Below the pieces are notes generated by a model, which was not told the origin of the DNA, did no database searches, and saw only the letters and a program-made list of their open reading frames with translations. DNA of 64,000 nucleotides, from the NCBI GenBank assembly GCA_020636375.1, contig JACJXZ010000001.1:248001-312000 (forward strand), in the 5' to 3' direction. The position numbers and the translations under genes were made by a program. Below, piece after piece: positions 27,631 through 37,399 of the stretch. Source of the DNA: Lewinellaceae bacterium. GTDB taxonomy: Bacteria > Bacteroidota > Bacteroidia > Chitinophagales > Saprospiraceae. Within the stretch, counting starts at the first letter, position 1, and each line of letters begins with the position of its first letter.

Positions 27631-28368
27631 TTAATTATTGACCTTAATGTTTTCCCTGGGAGGGTTAGAAACATCAACCATTTGTCCGATGACCATCCAA
27701 AGGAAAGCGTCCGGGCCTATTAGCTCACATGGGAAAGGAAGAGTGGAGGGCACAAAGAAAATTTCAGTGTTAACCCGATCCGCCGGCGCGTTTGCTCCCT
27801 GGCCGTTATCCTGTACCTTGATAAAATATTTATCTCCGACATTTTCACCAGCCCACGCAGGAACATCGCCCTGCACGGAAACAACAATTCCCGAGATCAC
27901 GGCATCATTGCCGGACGTCAATATACATTCGGGTTCCAGCTCCAAAGAATAGGTGCCGGGGCCCGTTCCAAACGCTGGAACTTCCGCATAATCGATAACG
28001 ATTGACATATTTCCGGAACCACCCTGGCTGTTTTGCGTGGCGTTGTAATCAATTCGACGCTGAATAATAAAAGGATTAGGATTATTTTGCTCAAAGTAGC
28101 CGTGCGAATGGGAATTTCCATTGCCATTGCGCATCTCCAGCTCATCCGAGCTTTGGATTTGCTCAAGCATTTCGGCGGTTAATTTCACTGTTCGAAATGG
28201 CTGGGTTCCGTCTTCAGAAGGCCCCAATACGAAAATTTCCGTACCGACATAATCGGAAAGGGACAGCGTCTGCTGGGTTTCGGCCATGGCCATTTCTTCC
28301 TGAGTGTTTTCTTTTTGACAACTGGCCAAGGCAAGGGCCAATACGAATAAGGGAAGTAACTTTTTCAT
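27631..28368 (-). CDS. lipoprotein of unknown function
   Basis: 245-aa lipoprotein. MKKLLPLFVLALALASCQKEN has a lipobox cleaving before Cys17, so it is lipid-anchored in the envelope. The mature part has a short acidic linker and beta-rich sequence (IFVLGPSEDGTQPFRTVKL; GTYSLELEPECILTSGND; NVGDKYFIKVQDNG), but no recognised domain. It is the first gene downstream of the HTCC regulator and precedes the beta-helix gene by 48 bp. The 188-bp region before it carries direct repeats that could be regulator sites. Confidence 0.75.
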   Translation of the reverse strand: MKKLLPLFVLALALASCQKENTQEEMAMAETQQTLSLSDYVGTEIFVLGPSEDGTQPFRTVKLTAEMLEQIQSSDELEMRNGNGNSHSHGYFEQNNPNPFIIQRRIDYNATQNSQGGSGNMSIVIDYAEVPAFGTGPGTYSLELEPECILTSGNDAVISGIVVSVQGDVPAWAGENVGDKYFIKVQDNGQGANAPADRVNTEIFFVPSTLPFPCELIGPDAFLWMVIGQMVDVSNPPRENIKVNN

Positions 28369-28445
28369 AAAAAAAGCTTTGGTTAAATAATTTTCATGAA
28401 GTAAAAAACTGATGCTACAAAGATGGGGCCGGCCGGCCTAAATGG

Positions 28446-28517
28446 GTTTGTCGAATGGGTGCGGAGGTTTGTCAATCCGTTGCATTAGCCCACTGATCTT
28501 TTGTCAATCCGTTGCAT
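28446..28517. promoter_or_regulatory. tandem direct repeats, candidate HTCC/AraC operator
   Basis: The 18-mer TTTGTCAATCCGTTGCAT occurs exactly twice, at 28468-28485 and 28500-28517, starting 32 bp (three helical turns) apart. A degenerate third copy (TTTGTCGAATGGGTGC) starts at about 28446. They lie just upstream of a -7-like box (CATCTTTG on the minus strand, near 28427-28434) of the lipoprotein gene and next to the AraC end of the HTCC gene. This layout fits activator half-sites in front of the lipoprotein/beta-helix operon; the regulator assignment is inference. Confidence 0.5.
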
Positions 28518-28556
28518 GGGTTGGCTGTGTCGTCTGTCTAAGTGTTTGATAGACAA

Positions 28557-28844
28557 TCAATTGCTGGTTGCACTGGGCGGAAAGCCAAAGGCCTCCTGAT
28601 AAGACCTGGAAAAATGGGCGACATCCTTGTACCCCACCTCCCAGGTACTTCGGAAACGTTGATAAGAAGTTTCCAGTAAGCCTCTGGCTTTATTCAACCG
28701 GTAGGAACGGATGAAATCGGAGGGAGGCGCCGGTAAGTACTTCCATTTACGGTAGAGCTGGGAGCGGCTCATGCGGATCTTCTGACAAAGCTGGGGCAGG
28801 TAGAAATCTTCGTCTTTGTAATGCTGCTCAATAAGGTGCTGCAC
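28557..28844 (-). CDS. AraC-type DNA-binding fragment of the HTCC
   Basis: 95 codons in one frame: MQHLIEQHYKDEDFYLPQLC, then MSRSQLYRKWK as the first recognition helix and VGYKDVAHFSRSYQEAFGFPPS as the second AraC helix-turn-helix with its conserved FxxxFxxxFGxxPS end. This is the output domain of the disrupted HTCC. It should bind near 28446-28517 if functional. Confidence 0.75.
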   Translation of the reverse strand: MQHLIEQHYKDEDFYLPQLCQKIRMSRSQLYRKWKYLPAPPSDFIRSYRLNKARGLLETSYQRFRSTWEVGYKDVAHFSRSYQEAFGFPPSATSN

Positions 28845-31800
28845 CTTTGGATAAACTCATCTTCCACCGGACGTCTTCTTTTGACCTCCGGAATCGGCGA
28901 CCGGTGGAAAAATATACCATGCGCCGCTGCCGTTCCACCAGTTTGGACAGGCGGACGAGCAGCTCTTCGCGGTCAAAGGCTTGGACAGGTAGGCGTCTGC
29001 CCACGGCGCAGCCCCGCGATCTTCGAAGCAGCATCTACTTGGCGGTCAGCAGGATGATGGGGATGTGGCTGGTGCGCTCGTCGTTTTCAGCGTATCGCAC
29101 ACCTCGTAGCCATTTTTCTCGGGCATCATCACATCGCTGATGATGAGGTCCGGATGTTTTCGATACTTTTCGATGCCAATGAACATTGTAAGCCACGTCC
29201 AGCTGGTAAATATCACTCAGGCAGCTCCTGAGGTAGGTGACGACATCAGGATTGTCTTCAATGAGGAGCAACAGAGGGCGTTCGCCGGCTGTTGATGCCG
29301 GGTTATCCAGCCCCATAGTTGTGGATCGGCGGCTGCCGGGACCAGATTGGCTGCCAGTACTTACTGGCTGCCCTTCGTAAGCTGGAATGGCGCCGTCCTG
29401 TATCAAATCGTACTGATTATTTGCGGGCAGGATCACCGTAAACCGGGTACCTGCACCCAGCTCGCTTTCCACTGCTATCGTGCCGCCCATCAACTTCACC
29501 AGCTCCTGCGTATGCGCCAAGCCGATACCCGTACCTTCCCTTGCCGGGTCGCAGAGCTGTCCACCTGATAAAAGCGATTAAATATGTAGGGCAGTTTTTC
29601 CTGGTCAATCCCCACCCCGGTATCGGATACCTCCAGCAACAACTGTTTATTTTCTGCTTGTACGCACCGTCACCTCCCCGCCGGAAGGCGTGAATTTTAC
29701 GGCATTGGAAATCAGGTTCGTCACTACCTGCTTGAGCTGCTCCGGGTCGTAGTCCATCACCAGCGACTCCAGCGATGTGTGGAAACGGAGGGACAGGTTT
29801 CGGCTATTGGCATAGGTTTGGAAAGATTCCGCCAGATAGCGGAGGTAGGGCACAACATCCCCTTGCCGGAACTGGAGTTGAAGCGCACCACTTTCCAGTT
29901 TAGACAAATCGAGCAGTTGGTTGATCAACTCGGCAGGTTCTTGCCATTATTCCGGATGAGCTCAACCCCTCGTCCAGATGCTTTTGGGCGCCTTTTGATC
30001 TGCTCCGCCATACCCAGGATAACGGTCAGGGGTGCGGAACTCATGGGTGAGGTTGGTGTAGAGGCGGCTTTTAAAGCTGTCCAGTTCTTTGAGTTTTCGG
30101 CTTCCACCTTTTCCAGCACGAGGTTGGCTTTCAGCGCCTGGCGGTTGAGTTCGTAGCGCCGGAAAAAGTAAAGAGGCTTACAGGGCGAGGGCATAAAGCA
30201 GATAAGCCCACGTGGTACCACCGTGGCGGGTGGATGACAATGTTTAAAGAAGTAACCGCTCCATTCCAGCTATCGTCGTTGTTGCTGCCTTTACGTTTAA
30301 GGTGTACTGTAGGGATCGAGGTTGGTAAAGGTGATCTCCCGTTTGGTTCCCAGGTTGATCCAATCGTCGTTGAAGCCATCCAGTTGGTAGGCGTATTGGT
30401 TTTTTGGAATTGCGAAAACTGAGCGTCGTCAGTTCGAAAATGATAATGTTGTCCTGATAGGAAAGGTGTACCTCATCCCGGTGGGTTATGCCTTTCACCT
30501 CCGTCTCCAGGTTTTGCCTCCCGGGTGTTGTATTTTTTAAAGAGGAGATAATAACCCTGGGAATAAAGGGGTTCTCCCGATGCTGTCCGGATAGAACAGG
30601 GTCAGCCGTTTTGCTGCCGGCGTAAAAGGCAGCCTTATTTTGCTGCTGATGAAGGCATTGGGGTTGAAGCCATGGTTTAAGGCCCGTCCCTGGAGTCATA
30701 GTTTTAAATTTCCCGGTTTCCGGGCAAAACCGGAAATGCCGTTTTCGTGTAAGCCAGAGGAAGCCTTGTTTATCTTCCTGGATACCGATGATGTAGCCAT
30801 CACTAGCCTTCCGATTCCAGATAGTGCCTGAAGGATTGGGTGGCGGGGTCGAATTTTTCCAGCCCCTGCGGTGCCGATCCATAGTTGCCCCGGCTGTCTT
30901 CAAAGATGGCGTTTATCGTATTATTAGCGAGTGAATTTGGGGACTTCAGGTCCTGTTGATACAAAATGAAGGCGTCCGCTTCGGGATCAAAGCGGTGAAG
31001 CCCGTCAGAAGTGCCCACCCAGATGTTGCCGTTTTCAGCCTGCAGCAGGCAGGTACCTGGTTGTGGTTCAGGGCGCCCGCTTTTCGGGAGAGTGCCGTAG
31101 TTTTGAAGCTACTTTTCGATCGCTTCCTGATCTTTTAAAACCGAAACACCCAGGGTGGTGCTTACCCAGATCTCGTGTTCGGCGGTTTCGAGAATATCGG
31201 TAACAAAGTCATCGGACAGGCTGGTGGAGTCCTTCCTGTCGGTCAAAAAATATTGAAAGGTTTTCGTTTTTTGCCGGTAAAGGTTGAGCCCTCCGCCCCA
31301 GGTGCCGATCCAGACATTGCCCTTGCTATCCTGGAGCAAGGTGGATATCTCATTGGTGTTCAATCCGTTGGGAGGGTTAAACCAGGAGGGTACGGGCCGG
31401 AAACTGGAGGTTTGGGGATTGAAGATTTTCAATCCATGCCTTCTTGCTCCAACCCAGACTTCATCTTCCCCGATTTCCAGCAGGGCATTGACATAGGAAT
31501 GGGGCAGCCCGTTTCTCTGCCCGGGCTGGTACTGAAAGTTGACGAAATGGTTGCCTGTTTCCAGGATGTGGAAAACCCCGGCCCCAAAGGTGCCGAACCA
31601 TATATCGCCGGCCTGGTCTTCTATAGGCCCCAGGGCCCAATTGTGGACCGGGATAAAAGGAGCAGGCCCTTCCGGGAGGATGAAGCCGGTTTGCTGAAAA
31701 TTGGCATCCAGGACGTATAACCCCTGCCAGCTCGAGGCCAGGTAACGGCCGGAAAGGGTGCGCCTGAACCCATTGAGCCCGATGCCGGCCAAAGCCGCAG

Positions 31801-32039
31801 CGTTCGTGCCGGCCAGGGCCAGATAACCATCATCGGTGTACTGATAAAGCTTTTCCGTTGCCACGACCCAGTTTTTGCCGTCCTGAGGAGGAGCGATCCG
31901 GTAGATATTCGGTACCGTGCCTTTGTCACTCTTTCCTCCACCAGGACTTGCCAGAAGGTTCCCGCTTTCTGGTCAAAAAGCATCAGTACCATCCCTGCGT
32001 ATTCAACCAGTAGCTTAGCCGGCTGATGAGCCGATGTAG

Positions 32040-32678
32040 TCACGATATGAGTAGGTTCCTTTTCCCAGGGAGGTGGTGGGTAGCCTGGTGCCAGAAGCGG
32101 GAAAAGGTTTCGCTGGGCTTGTCGAACCGGTTCAATCCGTTGAAGGTGCCCAGCCACAGTAGCCCGGATTCATCTATCAGAAGGGTTGTTACCTGGTTGT
32201 GGCTGATGCTTTTCTCATCCGCGGGGTCATGCTGGAAGCTACGGAAAGTTTCCTCCCGGGGGTCAAAGCAGTTGAGGCCCCCATCGGTGGCGATCCAGAG
32301 AAGGCCCGCCTCGTCTTCCAGCAGCGCGTTGATCTTGTTGTTGCTGATGCTGTTCGGGTTGCCCGGCTGGTGTTTGTACACAGTGAAGGAGTAGCCGTCA
32401 TAGCGGTTCAGGCCGTCGTTGGTGCCAAACCAGAGATAGCCTGTCCGGTCCTGGAAACAGGCGTTGACGGTATTGTCGGAAAGGCCTTGTTCGATGGTGA
32501 ATCTTTCAATGGCATCCTTTTGATGGTGCCCGGATGCTTCTGGCTGGTTCGGGGCAGTGGAGATCTGGGAGAGAAGGGGAAACGGAAAAAGAAAGAATAG
32601 CCCGATAGCGGAGGCTGCCTGTTGCTCCCCAGCCAAATACCAAAGGAGGAAAACGAATAAAAACAAAACTACGATCAT
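32040..32678 (-). CDS. N-terminal fragment of the HTCC (signal anchor and first propeller blades)
   Basis: 212 codons: a hydrophobic N-terminus (MIVVLFLFVFLLWYLAG ... ALIGLFFLFPFPLL-like) followed by three to four ligand-binding propeller (Reg_prop) blades with the motif (L/Y)LWFGT(N/F)(D/N)GLNR(Y/F)D. It breaks near 32040 in a run around the CCCAGGG stretch and continues in another frame at 32157-31621. Confidence 0.7.
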   Translation of the reverse strand: MIVVLFLFVFLLWYLAGEQQAASAIGLFFLFPFPLLSQISTAPNQPEASGHHQKDAIERFTIEQGLSDNTVNACFQDRTGYLWFGTNDGLNRYDGYSFTVYKHQPGNPNSISNNKINALLEDEAGLLWIATDGGLNCFDPREETFRSFQHDPADEKSISHNQVTTLLIDESGLLWLGTFNGLNRFDKPSETFSRFWHQATHHLPGKRNLLIS

Positions 32679-32762
32679 TGCTGTTCAGGGCGTTTCTGTC
32701 ATTATTTGCCGGGCAAAGGAATGGTTACCCGCGGGCCCCAACCTTATGCCGGAAAGGTAACA

Positions 32763-32932
32763 TTTAGCGACGAGCAATCAATAACTGTCGGTTTTCCAGG
32801 AGCGCTTTTTCCTTTATCCGGCGTTAAAGAACCGCCTCCCTTAGCGCTGCTAAGGTCGGGAACCTTCGCCTTGGCTAAAGAAAAAATCGCTGACCTATCT
32901 AAACCCGACACTTATTAATCGCTCGTCGCTTA
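32763..32932. repeat. fold-back element upstream of the HTCC gene
   Basis: Arm 32763-32796 (TTTAGCGACGAGCAATCAAT...) pairs with 32901-32932 (reverse of TTAAGCGACGAGCGATTAAT) with few mismatches. The interior (GCGCTTTTTC... / ...GAAAAAATCGC) also pairs. It occupies most of the 284-bp gap between the HTCC and caspase genes. Confidence 0.65.
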
Positions 32933-32962
32933 ATCGCCAAACAACCGCCCGGGCAAAACCGG

Positions 32963-35146
32963 TCAGGCCTGCTCCGGGTTATAGTCCGGATTGGCCAGAA
33001 AGATCTCGATGGTACGGACGTCCCATTCCACTTCGGGGAGTTGGGGGTCTTCCAGCTCTTTATAATCGCCAAAACCCTTGGAGCGCAGGTTCTCCTTTTG
33101 GGGGTACCCCAGGTCCTTCATGTGGAAGGTCTCGACAGCATCCAGAGGTTTAGCGCTGACGATCAGTTTTAAAAATGTGGACTCCCCCTGGAGGTTGAAA
33201 TCCCGGTAGTAGGGGTCGAGCCCCAGGCCCACGTACTTTTCTGCCAGTTGGCCCCGGAGCCGGGCCGGCGCTCCTCCCCTTGATTTGACGATGTGCTCGT
33301 TTTTCCGGTCATTTGCCTCGTGCAGCATCGAAACCGGGGCCTTCAGCAGGTTGGAGTCCCGGTCGACGAGAAAACTGAAATCTCCGGCCATAATGGCCAG
33401 GCTGCAATTCAGGATTTGGGGCGCGAAATTGACCAGCTCTATGCGCAACCAGGCTTTTTTGTCCGCCGTGTCCGGTTCCAGGATGAATTTGTTGCTTTCA
33501 TTTGGCAGAGACGGTACGCGGCGCTCCGTCCCATCTTCCGGGTTCAGGCGGTACAGGCGCAGCTCCACCGGGTACATGGTGGTTTTGCCCGCCAGGCCAG
33601 GAGGCAATTCCTTGCTGGTGTGCTCCAGGTCTTTGAGGAAGGACCAGCGGCTGATCTGCCGGAGGGCGGCATAAACGTCTCCGGCCGCCTGTGGGTTGAA
33701 TGTATCCTGCCCGTCGAGGTAAGAGTGCTGTTTTACTACCGGGCGCGCTTCGTCAAACGGCCGGCAAATGGAAAAAACGCCTTTGTCGGCAATCAATACG
33801 TAATCGGCGTCGAGTTCTTTGCCCGCCAGCTTGAACAATTGGCCGCTGGATTCCTCCAGTTTGGCTCCTAATATTTTTTTCGTTTCGCCGGCGGCCTTTG
33901 TTTCGCCCTTGACGAATACGCTGATGGGCGAAATGCCCAGCCCTTCGAGCTCGCCCCGGTAAGCCGTGTCTTTTTTCAGCCCGGCGGCAGCAGAAGCATC
34001 CAGTGTGGCATAAAAGGGGTAGGCCTTGTCAATTTTCACATCCATGGCTTCCTCTTTCTTTTTGAGCGGGTACACCCTTACTTTGGTTGGCGCCGTTTTC
34101 TGGTCGGCGGGAATGCCGTGGAAGGCCCCCAGGTCGATGCGCCATTGCTTGTCTTTCTCGCTGTATTCCACTGCCCCGTAGGAAGGCTGGTCGTTGGGTT
34201 GGTTGGTCAGGAAGATATTGTAGCGGTCGTTCAGGTTGCGGGTGCGCACGTACACCTGCGGGGTTTGGCCCTGGTTCCCTTCGGCGGTGGACAGGCTGAA
34301 CTTCATCTGGTTCAGGACCCTCGAATACAGCTCGTGGTAGCTGATATGCCCCTTGTGCTGCTGAAGCACCCTGACCAGTGCGCTGGTGAAGGCGCCGCTT
34401 TGCCTGCCCTGGCCGATCTCCCGTTCCCAGGCCAGTTCCACTTCCCGGCAGGCGGCCAGCATGACGTGGTCGCCCTGAGGCATAATTTCATCCAGGCTCA
34501 ATTTTTGGTCCTTCAGCTTGGCCACCAGTTCCTTGTCTTCGCTGAAAACGAACTGGTCGACGGTGCGGCCGGGCAGGGCGTTGCGGCTGACCTGGCGGGC
34601 ATTGCCCGGCAATTCTCCGAGGACCGAGCGGGTATTGGAGCCGGAGTTGCAACAATCGAAAATGGCAACTACATGGGATTTTGGCCGATTTGCCTCATCC
34701 ATGGCCAGGGGGCGGATGAGGTAGCGCAGTTCTTTATTGCTCAGTACGTGGCGGTACAGGCCCTCCTGCTTCATGCTTTCAAAAGTGGCGCACAGAATGC
34801 CGCCGATGTTGCTGTCGACCTCGGCATCCCGAAAAATGGCCGCTTCTGTTTTCTCCCGGGCGCCGTGGCCGGAAAAATAGAGCAGTACCGTATCGTTTTT
34901 CTTCGCCTTGCCCAGGTGGGTTTTCATGGCCTGGACAATATTGTCTTTGGTTGCCTGCCCGTTGAGCAGTTCCCGGAGGTGAATATGCCCAAATTGGGCT
35001 TTCACAAAGGAACTGCCCAGGTAATCGCGGAGCTGCCCGACGTCGTTTTCACATCCCTCCAGCCTGTGGTTTTTGTAATCGTTGATGCCGATCAGCAAGG
35101 CGTACAGATCGGGAGCTGCCTGGGTGGTTTTGGTGCTTTTGGCCAT
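32963..35146 (-). CDS. caspase-fold (C14) protein with large C-terminal extension
   Basis: 727 aa from the ATG at 35146 (MAKSTKTTQAAPDLYALLIG); an in-frame ATG 15 codons upstream (35191) is the alternative start. Residues ~12-290 are a caspase-like peptidase: DLYALLIGINDYKNHRLEGC, catalytic His94 in YFSGHGARE and Cys166 in AIFDCCNSGS, then GDHVMLAACREVELAWE. The rest (about 310-727) is beta-rich and unrecognised (GAVEYSEKDKQWRIDLGAFH, LDADYVLIADKGVF, AWLRIELVNFAPQILNCSLA), resembling the uncharacterised C-terminal half seen behind other bacterial caspases. No signal or membrane helix. The gene for a membrane protein lies 120 bp upstream on the same strand, suggesting an operon in which the two act together. 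Confidence 0.85.
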   Translation of the reverse strand: MAKSTKTTQAAPDLYALLIGINDYKNHRLEGCENDVGQLRDYLGSSFVKAQFGHIHLRELLNGQATKDNIVQAMKTHLGKAKKNDTVLLYFSGHGAREKTEAAIFRDAEVDSNIGGILCATFESMKQEGLYRHVLSNKELRYLIRPLAMDEANRPKSHVVAIFDCCNSGSNTRSVLGELPGNARQVSRNALPGRTVDQFVFSEDKELVAKLKDQKLSLDEIMPQGDHVMLAACREVELAWEREIGQGRQSGAFTSALVRVLQQHKGHISYHELYSRVLNQMKFSLSTAEGNQGQTPQVYVRTRNLNDRYNIFLTNQPNDQPSYGAVEYSEKDKQWRIDLGAFHGIPADQKTAPTKVRVYPLKKKEEAMDVKIDKAYPFYATLDASAAAGLKKDTAYRGELEGLGISPISVFVKGETKAAGETKKILGAKLEESSGQLFKLAGKELDADYVLIADKGVFSICRPFDEARPVVKQHSYLDGQDTFNPQAAGDVYAALRQISRWSFLKDLEHTSKELPPGLAGKTTMYPVELRLYRLNPEDGTERRVPSLPNESNKFILEPDTADKKAWLRIELVNFAPQILNCSLAIMAGDFSFLVDRDSNLLKAPVSMLHEANDRKNEHIVKSRGGAPARLRGQLAEKYVGLGLDPYYRDFNLQGESTFLKLIVSAKPLDAVETFHMKDLGYPQKENLRSKGFGDYKELEDPQLPEVEWDVRTIEIFLANPDYNPEQA

Positions 35147-35266
35147 GGTTGAAGGATTGATTTGATTAAAGGGATGATTCTTGGAGGGCATAATATTTTA
35201 TTCGTAGCTTTTTACCTGCCACCAAAACACGAAATCCGCACCAGAAACTTTCGTGGAATTTTGTGT

Positions 35267-36994
35267 TCATTTATCCGCTGGTTTTCCCATAAAGGATTCT
35301 ACCGATGAATTGCCGATCAAGGTCCGGGAAAACACGTCGGAGACTATGCCCCAGAGAAACAGCTTGAGGTAGTCGTAGACGCCCTCCAGGCCAAAGGTGT
35401 CGCCGCCATTGACATAGATTTCCTGGAAACCGAGGAGCACGATCACCAGAAAAGCAGCCAGGGCGACCAATGGCCGGAACAAGCCGTAGCGGACCCGGGC
35501 TGTCACCTTGACGCCCGCAATCAAATCAAGGATGCGCAGCGCCCATTTTCCTGCCTGCTCTCTCCAACTCAAACCGGCGGGCTTGGTTTCCCCGCCTTTG
35601 TCCTCCAGGGCCTCGTTCAGCTTGGCCATCTCCGCCTGCACTGCCGCTCCAATTCCCCTGGACGGGCCGCGGGATACATCGCGGCTGGCCCCCATTTTCC
35701 CGATAGCGCTTTGAATATCAGCCAGCGCTTTTTTGCTTTCTTCGTCGTTCCCTTCCAGGATGGCCGTCCGGAGAAGGAGGAATTTATCGACGATCTCGTT
35801 GTATAACCCTGCATCCAAATCCATCTTCTTCATTCGGCCTTCCGTGTCCGAAAACAAGCGAAACATTTGCTGCAGTTGCGCTACTTTCCGGTCCAGCACA
35901 TCCAGCTTTTTTTCCACGGCTTCCCTGCCCGCCGAATCGGCAACCTTATTAATCTCTGCTTCGAGTCCGTTCATCTCCGCGATCAACAGGTTCCTGGTCG
36001 GTTCGTGATCCATTTTTTCCACCCGCGCCCGTATGGGGATGAAGCGGCCCATAACCTCCAGCTGATCCCCGGCTTTATCGACGTCTTTCATCATCCGCCC
36101 TACAAAAATGCCCAGCAACAATACGAGGATTGCCCCGCCGACGCCGACGCGGGCGTACAGGGTGACCGGCAGGGTGATCGGTTTCAGTGCCCCTTCAAAG
36201 TGGATGCGCAAAAGCCCCTTGTATTCGTCTGCGTCCAGTTTGGCGTCCTTGTTCAGGGACAAGCGGATCGTTTGGATGCTTTCCGGCCCGATGGCCTTTT
36301 CTTCGCCTTGCCAGGATACGTCTTTTTCGGTCAGCGCCTGTTCGGTCGATTGCCCCTTGAGCGAAAGGGAGAAGCGGCTGATGGTTACGGTGGAAGCGCC
36401 GTGGTTTTCCACCCGGAAGACGAGCCCCTGGTGGCGTATTTTGCGCGGGATCAGTCCGTTGAGCCAGGAAGGGGAGACAAACTTCACCTCCAGGTTCTGG
36501 TCCGGCTCCAGAACGGTGAGTTGCCCGGCCCGGACCACTTCCAGCTCGATGGGCACGGCCAGGTGGCAGGAATCCGCCGGATGGGTAATGAACAACTGGC
36601 CGGCAAACAACCCGGCCTCACCGATTTGAGCGACCTCCAGGTCTACCTCTTCCGTATCCCCCTTGGCAATCGTAAACGCCGCCGGGGCAAGGCTGATGTG
36701 GCTCGCCGGGATGGTCTTTCCGGTCCGCTCGTCCCGCAAGCCGCTCGCTTCGGCCTCAAAGGTGCCGCCGGCAGGGCTGCTGACCCGGATGAAGTCGTTT
36801 AGCGCAGCCGCGCCATCTTCGAGGAGTACCGAAAAACGGACCGGCTGGCCGTTATTCCCTGCCTGAATCAGGGAAGCGCCACATTGCCCCTGCGCCGCCA
36901 GGCTTCCTGAAAATAACAGCCCGGATAATGCCAGGGCAACCAGGCAAGAGGCAAGTTTCCGGAAATGCTTGTTTTTGAGACGATGCGTGGTCAT
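35267..36994 (-). CDS. membrane protein partner of the caspase gene
   Basis: 575-aa unrecognised protein. The N-terminus has a charged leader and signal segment (LASCLVALALSGLLFSGSLAAQ). Residues ~35-280 are beta-rich extracytoplasmic domains (PVRFSVLLEDG; TVTISRFSLSLKGQ; LLRIHFEGALKPITLPVTLY). A transmembrane helix (VGVGGAILVLLLGIFVG) comes near 286-302, followed by a long charged, helical cytoplasmic segment (~305-490) likely to form a coiled coil. A second helix (PLVALAAFLVIVLLGFQ) and a C-terminal re-entrant-like segment (YDYLKLFLWGIVSDVFSRTL) end the protein. Topology suggests an envelope sensor with a cytoplasmic arm that could engage the caspase encoded next; this is inferred from the operon only. 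Confidence 0.65.
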   Translation of the reverse strand: MTTHRLKNKHFRKLASCLVALALSGLLFSGSLAAQGQCGASLIQAGNNGQPVRFSVLLEDGAAALNDFIRVSSPAGGTFEAEASGLRDERTGKTIPASHISLAPAAFTIAKGDTEEVDLEVAQIGEAGLFAGQLFITHPADSCHLAVPIELEVVRAGQLTVLEPDQNLEVKFVSPSWLNGLIPRKIRHQGLVFRVENHGASTVTISRFSLSLKGQSTEQALTEKDVSWQGEEKAIGPESIQTIRLSLNKDAKLDADEYKGLLRIHFEGALKPITLPVTLYARVGVGGAILVLLLGIFVGRMMKDVDKAGDQLEVMGRFIPIRARVEKMDHEPTRNLLIAEMNGLEAEINKVADSAGREAVEKKLDVLDRKVAQLQQMFRLFSDTEGRMKKMDLDAGLYNEIVDKFLLLRTAILEGNDEESKKALADIQSAIGKMGASRDVSRGPSRGIGAAVQAEMAKLNEALEDKGGETKPAGLSWREQAGKWALRILDLIAGVKVTARVRYGLFRPLVALAAFLVIVLLGFQEIYVNGGDTFGLEGVYDYLKLFLWGIVSDVFSRTLIGNSSVESFMGKPADK

Positions 36995-37399
36995 AATTGC
37001 ATTGGTTTACTGGACGCTGAACCGACATGCCGAAAATACGCCTTTATTTTCCTTTCGCCTTGTTTTCAGGCACCACTTTATCGATCTGTTTTCTGGCAGC
37101 TATCCCTAATTACCAAAGTATTTGTAAGGGCATTTTTTGGGGGGGCAACATTGTGGTTTGCTTCAAATTTGCTTAACTTGGACCTTGAGTTTTGTAAAAA
37201 CCCAACTGCCTTCGGTGTAAAGCCCCCCAATCCCGGCGGAAGGTTGACGGCCGACGACGGCAACGAGCGTTATGCAAATGAGAAGTTAGGGACTATATTT
37301 CTGACTTGGGCCAAGATCAAACCTGCTGAATCCCCCCCACCTAAAGGCGCTTTCGTTTTCAAAGCATTATCTCCAAATAAGCAAAAAAACTGAACCCCC
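36995..37399. other. 405-bp intergenic region, no clear feature
   Basis: Divergent gap between the caspase operon and an AT-rich lipoprotein gene. An open frame exists across it but its sequence (CFQAPLYRSVFWQL...) looks random. No strong hairpin or repeat was seen. Confidence 0.4.

Larger units (their letters stand above)
28557..32678 (-). pseudogene. hybrid two-component system (HTCC) sensor-regulator, multiply frameshifted
   Basis: One gene of about 1,370 codons spread over many frames. From the N-terminus: membrane/signal helix and first propeller blades (32678-32040; RFTIEQGLSDNTVNACFQD, WFGTNDGLNRYDGYSF); further Reg_prop blades (31864-31109; VWIGTWGGGLNLYRQKTKTF); a Y_Y_Y-like segment (30903-30244, partly scrambled); the H-box region (around 30000-30100, SHEFRTPLT recoverable only with shifts); HATPase N-box (29928-29647; LKQVVTNLISNAVKFTPSGG); ATPase end and receiver start (29520-29035; PLLLLIEDNPDVVTYLRSCL); receiver end (29034-28828); and the AraC output (28844-28557). 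At least eight frame changes are needed. HTCCs sense ligands in the periplasm and activate adjacent operons. Confidence 0.8.

Noticed and set aside
28468..28517. Direct repeats read as a minimal CRISPR
   Set aside because: Only two exact copies with a 14-bp spacer and no cas genes; promoter position fits an operator better.
36965..37393. 142-codon plus-strand ORF across the divergent gap
   Set aside because: Its first part is antisense to the start of a well-supported gene, the composition looks random, and it has no recognisable motif.
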